A stretch of 64,000 nucleotides of DNA from Blastomyces gilchristii SLH14081. Lineage: Eukaryota; Ascomycota; Eurotiomycetes; Onygenales; Ajellomycetaceae. Shown here piece after piece: positions 50,401 to 60,648 of the stretch. The stretch covers positions 754,976 through 818,975 of the forward strand of contig NW_003101680.1 of assembly GCF_000003855.2 (NCBI RefSeq), written 5' to 3'. A program made the translations under genes and the position numbers. How positions within the stretch are numbered: the stretch's first letter is position 1; each line of letters begins with the position of its first letter. Below the pieces are notes generated by a model. It saw nothing but the letters and a program-made list of their open reading frames with translations, was not told where the DNA came from and did no database searches.

Positions 50401-53067
50401 TCTGAATATATCAGTCTTATACTGACTGAGTAAGTTAGAGTTAAAGTGATTCAGTATTATAATATCTGTAAAAGCTTGTTTTAATTCTATAAATATCTGT
50501 ACAGTATCTTGAGTGAGAGTAAATAGTCTTATTTTTCTATCTTTTACACTTCTCTTTAACAGATCTGTAAGAGAGACAGTAATTCATAAATATATATAGA
50601 TGAATTATCTGTAGAAATTCATAAATTCTAGAAATATCTGCATCTCACAGTATATTCACAGTACTGATCAGTTCTCAATAACAGAGACCTGACTTCTGTT
50701 TATTGAAATGTCATTCACTTCAATAATATAATCTAAGAAATCAATCTTCTGTATATAGAACAAGCATTTTTCAGTGTTTGTATAGAGTTAATACTGTCTT
50801 AAGTAACTTAATACTTCTCAAATATGAGTATCATGTTCTTTCTTCATTTTTGAGAAGATTAGAATGTCATTCAAGTATACTATACAGAAGATGTTAACAA
50901 GGCCCTGCAGCATCTTATTTATATAGGTCTGAAAGATAACTGAAGCATTACAAAGATTAAAAGATAAAACAAGATATTCAAAATTATCATATTTGATATA
51001 AAAAGCTGTTTTTCAAACATTATCTTTATTAACTCTGATTCTATGATAGACATTCTGTATATCAATCTTCAAGAACATCTTTACTTCAGATAATCAATTG
51101 ATTATCTCATTAATCAATAGTAATGAATAGTAATTCTTAACTATTATCTTATTAAGATCTCTGTAGTCTATACATAGACATAGTCTATTATTCTTCTTAG
51201 ATATAAAGAGTATAGATACTTCTGCTGAACTCTTTAATAAATATATTCAGTTCTTTAATTATGCTTCTTCAAGATATTTGCACAGAATATTCAATTTCTT
51301 TACAGACAAGTTATAAAAAGATCTGTACAGCATCATTACACTGTTTTCAAGGTAAATCTTATATTATATCTTGATATCAGAAAACTTCACTGCTTCTCTT
51401 TTCAAAAAGATATTCTTAAAATCTGTAAAGAGATATTATATATATTCATCTTTAATGATGAATACTGCTGCTAATCTTGCAGTGAGAGTGATGACTTCTT
51501 CATCTATTCTTAAGTCTCAATCATCTGCTACACAGTATATTAACTCAATCTTTTTCTCAAGATTCTTCTAATGAAACTCTTCAGATTTCTCTATTACTAT
51601 CTCTTTATTAATAAGATGATATTATCATATCTAAGTAACTCAGTTAATAAGAGAATTGTTTTCTCTCAATTATAGAAGATTTAGAATAATATTCTCATCT
51701 ATAATATTAACTGTATAAAGAAACAGACTACTCTTTTTAAAGATTTCTTCTGAGTCTGTAATCACACACTTCACTTAAATTATGTTAAAACAGTGATATT
51801 TCATTTTATTAGTAAATTTCATATAATCTGACAGATCTATCTTCTTTCAACTCTTCATCAAAGAAAAGAAATAGAATATGAAATTAGTATTTATCTCAGA
51901 GTTAAGTAGACATCTCACTAATATCTTCTCATTCAGAGTATACATTATAATCATAACATGAACTTAGAGATATGAGAATTATCAATTCTTTATTTCTTTC
52001 TCTTTATTATCTTCTATGAATATATTTGTCAGAAGAGAAGTTAACTTTGAGAAGATATCTTCTCAGTTTCTTTTCTTCTTCAGCTTTTTATAATTACTGA
52101 TATAGTATTTATCAGCTTCACAGTTGAAATAGAGATCTTTATCAAATCTTTTTTAGCATTTCTTTACAGTGAGTGAAGAATTAGAATACTTGAAATTCTT
52201 CTTTACTTTCTCTACACTGAAGCTGTCACAGTATTATTTAGATTCTATTATTAATTACTTAGAAGAGATCTTATTGATCTTTTTCTCAGAGAATTAATTA
52301 TTCAAATAGATTTAAGAAGCCAGGTTGATAAGCTCAGTATAATTGATTAATGAACTCTGATATTATAATATTATTATTCATATCTTATAAGTCAGCTTCA
52401 TAAGATAAAGCTGTATTTTTAATTGATTTAAATTATCAGTTAATTTCTCTCAATATTCTTCAAATCTTGTATTGAAATTGAAAGAATTCTCATTATTTTA
52501 TTAATATAATAAGTTGAATTACTATACTGCTGTGAAGCTGCAGTTGCAGTAATCTTTAATTTAATTCAGTAGAAAGTTCTTAAATTCTTTCTAAGTTATA
52601 ATAGCATTAATATGCTTAAGCTCTCTCTTCTTAATAACTCAAGTAGTTACAGAGATATCTTCAAGAAGATTGACAGTGTATATTACTTATATCTCATAAG
52701 TATTATACTGGCTCAGATTAAGGTGGAATTTTCATTCAAGAGTACAGATAAAACTGTGAAATTCAGATAAGATATTTCTCTTATATCTCAGAGAATCTCT
52801 GATCTTAATCTCTCTATCTTTATAATAGATATAGATGTGTAGAGGCCACAGTAGTGATAGAGTAGTTGAAAAGCTTATATTAAAATATACAGTGAGTTCA
52901 GAAATCTCAGATTTCTGTCAGAGTAGAGATGTACACACTCTAGAGAATAATGTAATATTTCTCTCAGAGAGTGAGATCAGATCAGTCTCAGTATAAATAT
53001 ATGAGATTATATCAGTCTGTTAAAGCTTAACTGATTCAAACTTATAATCAGATTAAGTGATTTAAAT

Positions 53068-53601
53068 TATAATATAATAAAACTGAAGCAGTGACTAGTC
53101 AGCAGCATTATATAGAGATAGTTATTTAAGAAACTGTATAAATAAGCTTGACTATCTTGCTTAAATAGTGAGCTTATAGATTACAGAGTTATTATAAGAA
53201 TATCACAGATATAATACTTCATATACTAAGAAGATTGTATAAGATATGCAGTAACTCTTATATATATTCTTAACAGAGAAAAAACAAATCACTGACTTCT
53301 TTGATAAGAAGTCAGTATTTAGCTATTCTATATAGACAATGAATGAATACTCTTCTCTTATTTCATGAGTGAGAATAGCTGAAGTAATATCTCAGCAGCA
53401 TCTTATTATTAAGAAAGAGTAATCTGCTGATCTCATATAGAAGCAGAGTTCTTATATTCATCAATCAGATCTTTCTATGATATATTCAAATGATGTCATA
53501 GAGTGGTTGGAAACCGGTTCATATGAGATGAAATCATCCGCATGGAAGCAATGGGCCGTGTGGAACCGCAACAGAGCCTTGGCGCGGCCGGGAGCGTGAC
53601 A
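53068..53601 (-). repeat. 5' LTR of element C (right copy)
   Basis: 534 bp. The outer 100 bases (to 53601) are GC-rich and unmutated (ccttggcgcggccgggagcg), while the inner end is AT-converted. Confidence 0.86.
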
Positions 53602-53690
53602 TCTATATATTTAAGTAATTAATAATTGATTGAAAATCAGTTGATAATCAATTCAGTATTATTATTAAATTCAAGAATAATTTCAGTATT

Positions 53691-53765
53691 AAATTGATTT
53701 TAAATTGATTTTAAATTGATTTTAAATTGATTTTAAATTGATTTTAAATTGATTTTAAATTGATT
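53691..53765. repeat. 11-bp tandem repeat to the right of the nest
   Basis: About seven copies of aaattgatttt in tandem, matching the unit at 28211-28262. It lies in the remnant (53607-53872) between element C and the right inverted repeat; no gene is present there. Confidence 0.75.
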
Positions 53766-53872
53766 GTAGAATTGATGGTAAATAATTGAGTGATTTCAAA
53801 TTACAAGAAAAGATGTATTGAGTGAGGTCAGGTAGTGGCACGGGCCACATTTGCGAGGTCAGCTTACATAAT

Positions 53873-53910
53873 GAGGTCAAGTGGCGCACTTAGCGAGGTC
53901 AAGTTTTCTG
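53873..53910 (-). repeat. Right 38-bp terminal inverted repeat enclosing the repeat nest
   Basis: Perfect reverse complement of 21440-21477. Several GAGGTC motifs (near 53827, 53860, 53871 and 53895) mirror the GACCTC motifs on the left. Confidence 0.8.
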
Positions 53911-54259
53911 TATACACATGTGTTGTGGTTGGGTACAATTTCTCAGCCTCAAAACTCCAAAACCCTGGCACGGTCAAAATAAGCTTTTAAGGTTTCCGCT
54001 AATACCCATCCGTTGGTTCTCGGATAAATAGTCACCCCGACACGAAATCCAACTGCTTGGAACATTTTTTTTTATCCCAACGAGCGAGTTTCTTTTTGCT
54101 GTCGCAACCTCACTTCGAGAAATTCCGCATACACACATAGGGCGAGCCACCCCACCGCACAAGAACCACTGGCCGTGAACCCTTCCAATAAATAACTCAT
54201 CTACGCATCAACCCATAATCTTTTCCTTTCTCCGCAGAAGGACATCACCACCCGTCATC
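53911..54259. promoter_or_regulatory. Upstream region of the Snu13 gene
   Basis: Normal-composition sequence between the right inverted repeat and the start codon at 54260. It includes a pyrimidine-rich stretch and a T-run near 54065. No separate gene was seen. Confidence 0.5.
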
Positions 54260-54806
54260 ATGTCAGACCAGACCAACGCAGGTAAGAAATTCTGGAGGCG
54301 ACTTTCCCGATTAATTTCTCGGAATAAGCAGCTAACATCTATTCGCAAATCCCGCCAGCCTGGCCGCTCGCCGACCAAGCGATGACCCAGACAATTCTGG
54401 ATCTTGTCCAGCAAGCCTCGCACTACCGCCAGCTGAAGAAGGGGGCCAACGAGGCCACCAAGACCCTGAACCGCGGCACCTCCGAGATTGTGATTCTCGC
54501 TGCAGGTAAAGAACTAACATCCCCGTCCCACCGCTTCCCATCTTTTCAATTGCCTCCATCCCAGCTAACCATCCCGTTTGCCTGCTGCATATAGATACCA
54601 CCCCACTGGCGATCCTCCTCCACCTCCCGCTCCTCGCTGAGGATAAGAACGTGCCCTACGTGTACGTGCCCAGCAAGATGGCCCTGGGCCGCGCATGCGG
54701 TGTCAGCCGTGCCGTCATCGCGGCTAGCATCACCACCAACGAAGCCAGCGATCTGAATACTCAGATTCAGACGCTGAAGACGAACGTTGAGAGGTTGATG
54801 ATATAG
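54260..54806 (+). CDS. SNU13: Snu13/15.5K-type L7Ae family RNA-binding protein (U4 snRNP and box C/D snoRNP)
   Basis: Three exons: 54260-54281, 54359-54505 and 54595-54806, giving 126 residues, the usual length of Snu13. The introns start gtaaga and gtaaag and all phases agree; the first coding exon is only 22 nt. The protein reads [35 protein letters not shown] (the kink-turn RNA-binding loop), [20 protein letters not shown], then [20 protein letters not shown] and a C-terminal helix. In yeast and animals this protein binds the U4 snRNA 5' stem-loop and box C/D snoRNAs, acting in splicing and rRNA modification in the nucleus. Close similarity to Nhp2-like paralogues is excluded by the short length and the [13 protein letters not shown] motif. 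Confidence 0.95.
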
Positions 54807-55917
54807 GCTTCTAGATGGACGGATTGGGTGGATATTCTGGATTTTGGATTTTGCGGAGGCAATCACTGGCCCGGGAGGGGGTTGGCATGACCATTGGGCT
54901 GTTCTTACTGACTACTGGATATTTGAACCGGTGGGGAATCGGACAGTGCCAGTGGCGGGGATTGTGTATAACCAGCTATCCTCTACAGAGCCAAACGGGG
55001 AAACCTCCCACAAGTAAATAGGGTGAAAATTTAGATTTAAAAAACTGAAAAATGCTATCTCATTTAAACTCTTACCCAACTCCTAATCCCTCCATGTTTT
55101 GTAATGTTTTACGTTTCATACATGTTTGATTTTCTATATTGGTTAATCTCCACAAGCCATGATCAGTAGGACAGTTGAAGAGACTGGGAAACAGAAAAGA
55201 ATGAAACAAAATATACAGACACAAGAACAAACTAAACAAGCTTCATTGACTGACACGATATGGCGGCGTGCAGAAGAAGAGCATGTCTAATCATTTGATC
55301 CCCGTACTTGGTTCCATTACACCTGTGGGAAAGCTGTACAAAGCTGAAGGACATGAATGAATCTGAGCGATGATAAAACCTAGATATATAACTGAGAAGA
55401 GAATCAAAAAATTGTAGCACTAATGAGAGAAAACAAAGCACTGAAAAACAAGATATGTAATGTATGTACATAACAACTATCATTTTTCTCTTTCCGCCAT
55501 CTCTCTGATGTGTTGCTTTTATCTATCTATATGTACTCTATATTTAACATGGTGGTGGCCCGCGATAGGCTAGTTAGAATATAAAGCCGATGAGAAAAGA
55601 AAAGCATATGTCAAACAAGAAAACGAAAGGAAAATCATAAAAAACACAATAAATAGCCACACCAACCTATCCCGAATGAAACAGACCAAATAGATTTAAA
55701 AAGAAAATAAATAGAAATAGAAATAGAGAACATGGGGGAAAACTTTATAAAAAAACAGAACGTGCATGTGTATCTATCTCTCTTTGGTTTTTTTTTAATG
55801 TTTCTTTCTTTCTTTCTTTCTATCCGCTTTTCACCTCCGTCTCCACAAACACAAGGGGAATAAAAAATATACACTAGACGGTCAATTAGCACTATCATCA
55901 CGCCCTTCATTTCTCCC
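54807..55917. other. 3' regions of the convergent Snu13 and SERCA genes
   Basis: 1.1 kb without a supported gene, between convergent genes; probably both 3' untranslated regions. It contains a (TTTC)n run near 55802-55822 and AT-rich low-complexity sequence. Confidence 0.5.
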
Positions 55918-58900
55918 TTAAGCAGCCTTGCCCTTCGCCGCACCATTCTGATACTGGGCCGACGACGAAACATCCACAACATCCGTACGCCTATCATACA
56001 GACTCCGATCCAAGAACTTCAACACCTCATCAATAACCACCACCGGCGAGGAGATAGCCAACACAGCCATCCACTCCTGCCTATCCAGGGGTAGGATAGA
56101 GAACAACCCTTGCAAGAAGGGAATGTAGAGGATAGCGAAGTGGAGCGACATGGAGAGCGTGACGGCGTAGACGAGCATCATGTTATTCCATAGGGGGAAA
56201 GTGAGGAGGGACTCGGAAGCGGAGAGGGAGTTAATGGCGTTGAGCATTTCGATGACGACGAGGATGGAGAGGGAGATTGTCGAGGCTGATTTGGACATGT
56301 CGTTTGTGAACATTTCGCAGCCGATGGTGGGGAATTGGGTGGAGCATTTGTGGAAGTGAGTCTGTCGTTTTTGTTGTTAGTAAATGGGATATACAAACAA
56401 ATAGAGGATAGGGGGAGGGTGTGTAAGAGGAACAACTTACCAGTTGCCAAAACGTAATCTGCGGCCCTGCAGGATTATACATGAACCACCACGCATACCC
56501 AAAAACTGTTGCAAAGCCCACATAAAAGCCCACAACCATGTACCTGAAAAACAACCAACCCCCGACAAGCGCCTCCCCGCGCTTCCGCGGCGGCCTTTTC
56601 ATCACATCATGATCGGGCGGGTTAAACGACAACGCCGTCGCAGGCAATCCATCTGTAACCAAATTTACCCACAACAGTTGCACGGGGATCAACGCCTCCG
56701 GCATTCCCAGTGCGGCCGTCAGGAAAATTGACACGACCTCTCCAATATTCGACGAGATGAGGTAGCGGATGAACTGCTGTGTGTTGCTGTAGATGGACCT
56801 CCCTTCCTCCACCGCAACCTCGATGGTGGCGAAGTTATCGTCTGCCAGGACCATGTCGGCTGCGAGCTTGGCCACGTCCGTGCCCGTGCCCATCGCGATG
56901 CCGATATCAGATTTCTTCAGGGCAGGCGCGTCGTTGACGCCGTCGCCTGTCATGGCCACGACGTGACCCTGTGCCTGCAGGAGATCCACCAATTTAGATT
57001 TATGCGTGGGCTCTGTGCGCGAGAAGAGCGAGGCGTTCATGGCCGCTTCGACCTGTTCCGCATCGCTAAGAGCGTCGAATTCTTTGCCTGTGTACGATTT
57101 GCCGTGGAGGTTTTGCTCGTGCGGGCCGAAGATGCCGATCTGGCGACAGATGGCTTCAGCGGTGTTTCTGTTGTCGCCGGTGATGACGACGACGCGGATG
57201 CCGGCTTCGCGGCACTTGCGGATTGAGGAAGCAACTTCTGGGCGGGGCGGGTCGAGCATGCCGACGAGGCCGATCAGGGTCATGTTCTGCTCCAGCTGGG
57301 AGTATTCTTTGGTTGTTTGTGCCGTGCGGAGGAGACGGGTTGGGGCGACGTTGTCGATGGAGGCCATGGCGATGACGCGGAGGCCGCGGTTGCCAAAGTC
57401 CACGACTTCCTGGGAGATCAGCTGGGTGTGTTTCTTTGTCAATGCCACCTTTTGGCCGTTGGCGCCGAGGATGGCGTGTGAGCAGCGTTCCAGGATCGAT
57501 TCAGGGGCGCCCTTGACGAGGAGTTTCTGTCGGTTACCCTCGCCGGCCAACACGGACATGCTCTTGCGGTCGCGGGAGAATTCATATGTGCATTGTAAGG
57601 GGAGGCGATCTTCGTAGTATTTGCTGGCCACGTGCAGTCTTTCAGGAGCTGGTAGTTGCCTAATCTTCTTGTTCAGCGCTGCGTCGTCCGTTCCAATCTT
57701 CTCAACGAGCACGCGCAAGGCGCCTTCGGTAGGTTCCCCGATGCTGGAATACGCGCCTGTCTTTGGGTCATAAGATAACGAGGACTCGTTGCATAGCGCC
57801 AGAACCTCCGCCATCTGCAGCACGGTGGAGGAAGAAACGGCCAAATCCTCCATCTCCTTGCCATTCTTCCTTAAGCTGCCCTTCGGCGCGAATGTGGTTC
57901 CCTCAACATTTATCTCCTCCAGTCCATTCCCATCCTCGTTGAGATACACAATCCTCTCCACACTCATTTGATTTGTCGTCAGCGTGCCTGTTTTGTCCGA
58001 GCAGATCACACTGCAGCTGCCCAAGGTCTCCACAGATGGCAACGACCTAACCACAGCGTTCTTGGCCGCCATCTTCCTCGTCCCCAGCGCCAAGCACGTC
58101 GTAATAACCACAGCCAACCCTTCTGGAATAGCCGCAACGCCCAACGAAACCGCGATTTTCAAATAATAGATCGCGCCCTTAGCCCAACTGCCATGCGACG
58201 GGTCATTGAAATGCTCAATGTTGATCAGCCAAACAAGCACACAGATCACCGTGATGACCTTCGCCAACAAATCGCCAAAGTCGTTCAGCTTCTTCTTCAG
58301 CGGCGTCGGCTCCGAGATCTGCGCCGTGATGCTCTCGTGGATATCGCCAATGGCCGTCGCGGCGCCCGTTAGTGCCACAACCGCGGTCGCATGGCCCGTG
58401 ACCACCGTCGTGCCGGAGAAGAGCATATTGACCTGATCCTGCTTCACGGCGGCCGCGTCGTTGACAGCCATGGTGCACTTTGAAACACTCTCGCTCTCGC
58501 CGGTCAGGATCGCCTGGTCGACACGGAAGCTGTTGCTGTGTATGGAGAGCAGACGGCAATCAGCGGGGATGCGGTCGCCAACGGAGATAGTCACGATGTC
58601 ACCGGGAACCAGCTCCTCCGCCTTGATGCGCTGCACCTGCCCGTCGCGGATGACTTTTGCTTCATTTGCCGAGTATTCTTGTAGAGCGGCGATGGCCTTT
58701 TCGGCACTGCTTTCTTGCGAGACGCCGACGATGGCGTTGAGGATTAGGATGGCGAGGATCTAGTAGTATAAAGCAAAGCAAAAGGTTTTGACCTGTTAGC
58801 CAGCCGTACGCGAAAAAACGCAACAAAATATTCGAATAGAAGTAGAAGAGACAATAATAAATTAAGACATACCACCACCGGATCCACAAAGGCTGTCCAA

Positions 58901-59322
58901 TCATCCCCACCCTCAAACAGGGCCAGCACAAACGACACAACGGCAGACCCAAGCAGAATCAGCACAAGTTGATCCTTAAACTGCTCCAGCACGAGTTCCC
59001 ACAAGGGCGTTGGCGGATCTTCGGGGAGAGCTGTTTTTATCATCAAAGATCGAAAATTAGCTTTCGCGCACACATGTTGACTCCACTTCACAATATATAT
59101 AACTATCTCACAATCTTATATACCACCGTATGCGCCTTTGCGCAGAAAAGAGGAGATGGATTGTAGGAAGTAGTAAATTAAAGAAAGGAGACGACCAGAC
59201 ATACCATTACTCCCATAGGCCTTCCTAGCCGTCACGACCTGCTGGCTCGACAACCCAGCCTCTGCGGTGACGTTGAAGTGGGCAAGGACATCATCCGTCG
59301 AGAAGAGATAGGAGCGCTCCAT
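55918..59322 (-). CDS. SERCA-type Ca2+-transporting P-type ATPase
   Basis: Four exons: 59322-59205, 59030-58873, 58759-56441 and 56361-55918, giving 1012 residues, the normal SERCA length. The introns start gtatgt, gtatgt and gtaagt and the phases agree. Order of motifs: the N-terminus with [16 protein letters not shown], the first membrane pair ([20 protein letters not shown]), the actuator loop with TGES (about 178), the Ca-binding AAIPEGLA in M4 (about 301-308), the phosphorylated Asp in CSDKTGTLT (about 347), the nucleotide-binding [29 protein letters not shown] at the hinge, and M5-M10 including [14 protein letters not shown] and [21 protein letters not shown]. It pumps Ca2+ from cytosol into the ER/Golgi lumen. 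It has no ER-retrieval KKxx; the C-terminus is GAAKGKAA. All catalytic residues are present. Confidence 0.95.
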
Positions 59323-60648
59323 GAGCGTGGTGTCTTATCTTATTTTTCTGTATTTTGTTTCTTGTAGCTCTCCTCTTTTGCTTCAAGAAAAAAAGAGGAT
59401 TCCCTCCACACCCAAGTCTCCCAATCTCCCAATCACCTAATCACCTAAAATATCCCGCGTTCCCTCTTTCCAATGCTCTTTGACTTTCGGTACACGGTAC
59501 AGGATAAGTATGCAATAATATGTGTCCTTTTGGGTTCCTGTGCTTGGGCGCAGGTTGGGCGCAGGGCCAAAAGCAAGAGAGAGCTGGGCCGAATATAAGA
59601 ACCAGTAGGAGTTAGGTAGTAGTTATTATAGTTAACTGTGACGTTTTGCGCCGGGATTCCCTTTTGGAGGCGTTTTGGATAAAATACCCGTGGTAAATAA
59701 AGGAAAAAATAGAAAGAAATAAAAAAAAAAAAGGAAAAACGAAAAAGAAGCCGTATGCCACAAACAAAAGAGAGGGGGGGGAGAGTGTCTTTTTTTTGTC
59801 TTTATTCCGCCTTTTCGTATATGAAGAAAGGAATTTGAAAAGAATGAATCGAGGATTGAGGATTGATATTTAGTTAACTAGGCCCAAAGGTTGTATGTAA
59901 TATTTAAGGGTAAAGAAAGGTGTCCACTTCGGCATGTAAATATTTAGTTAAATAGTTAAATATTTATCGTATCGCCACCGCGCGGCGGGATAAATACAAC
60001 AGCCGCCAAACAGAATAATAATATAGAGTAAAATAAAAATAAGAAAGAAATTTAAAGACGTGATGTGATATTCTTTTACTCTGTAGCGATATTAATTATT
60101 AATAACTGTTAAATAATGCATCTTTTGTATCAGTTGACGGACTAAATACCATAGACTCAGAGATTGAGACTGAAGCATCACACTCATGTTTTTTCTGTTT
60201 TTTCTGTATATATGTATATATCTCTATATCTTTCACTGTGTCACATAATCAGTGACTTTAAACTGCAGAAAATATTTACTTGTCAATTGATCTATTCATA
60301 ACTACGCTGCGTACACAGCAGAGGAGTTAACTATAACTAAGGTAATAGTTCTGTATAGACCATCATTGATTCCCTACTACACTACTAGCATGTGCTCTTC
60401 ATTTCCTCATTTGCTGCGACCCTTCAAGTTAGTTATTATTATTGTAGCAACTACTTACTTGTACAGACAAGGAGATGATTGAATATGGAATCCAATTTCT
60501 AAGCATCTAAACACCGAAACCAATGTCTGACGGGAGAATCTCGCCAACCTGGAAAGTAAACGCAAACGCAGCAGCACTCTTACTAGTATTTAGTTCTTTC
60601 AGACAGCACAGCTGACGATCCGCTCTGAATTAATAATTAACTAGATAG
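59323..60648. promoter_or_regulatory. Divergent promoter region between SERCA and the C2-pseudokinase gene, with an AT-rich island
   Basis: 1.3 kb without a supported gene. CT-rich sequence lies just upstream of the SERCA start (about 59335-59480). A CG-poor AT-rich patch at about 60040-60300 resembles the degraded retroelement sequence and may be a short repeat relic. Confidence 0.5.

Larger units (their letters stand above)
45809..53601 (-). mobile_element. Ty3/gypsy element C, degraded, 7.8 kb, same family as element A, inverted
   Basis: 534-bp LTRs lie at 45809-46342 and 53068-53601, with a perfect target duplication tctat (45804-45808 and 53602-53606). The order on the minus strand mirrors element A: gag near 52100, reverse transcriptase near 51350-50880, integrase near 49300-49050, then the 1.4-kb tail with the antisense frame. 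Many stops interrupt pol. Together A and C form inverted copies separated by about 5.5 kb, so a large hairpin or inversion between them is possible. Confidence 0.88.

Noticed and set aside
22844..53601. AT-rich block as a centromere core or mitochondrial DNA insert
   Set aside because: Paired LTRs, target duplications and recognisable gag, reverse transcriptase and integrase remnants account for nearly all of it.
21440..53910. A Starship-type giant mobile element, given the long span with inverted ends
   Set aside because: No tyrosine-recombinase captain gene or cargo genes are present; the content is fully explained by five LTR elements plus about 634 bp.
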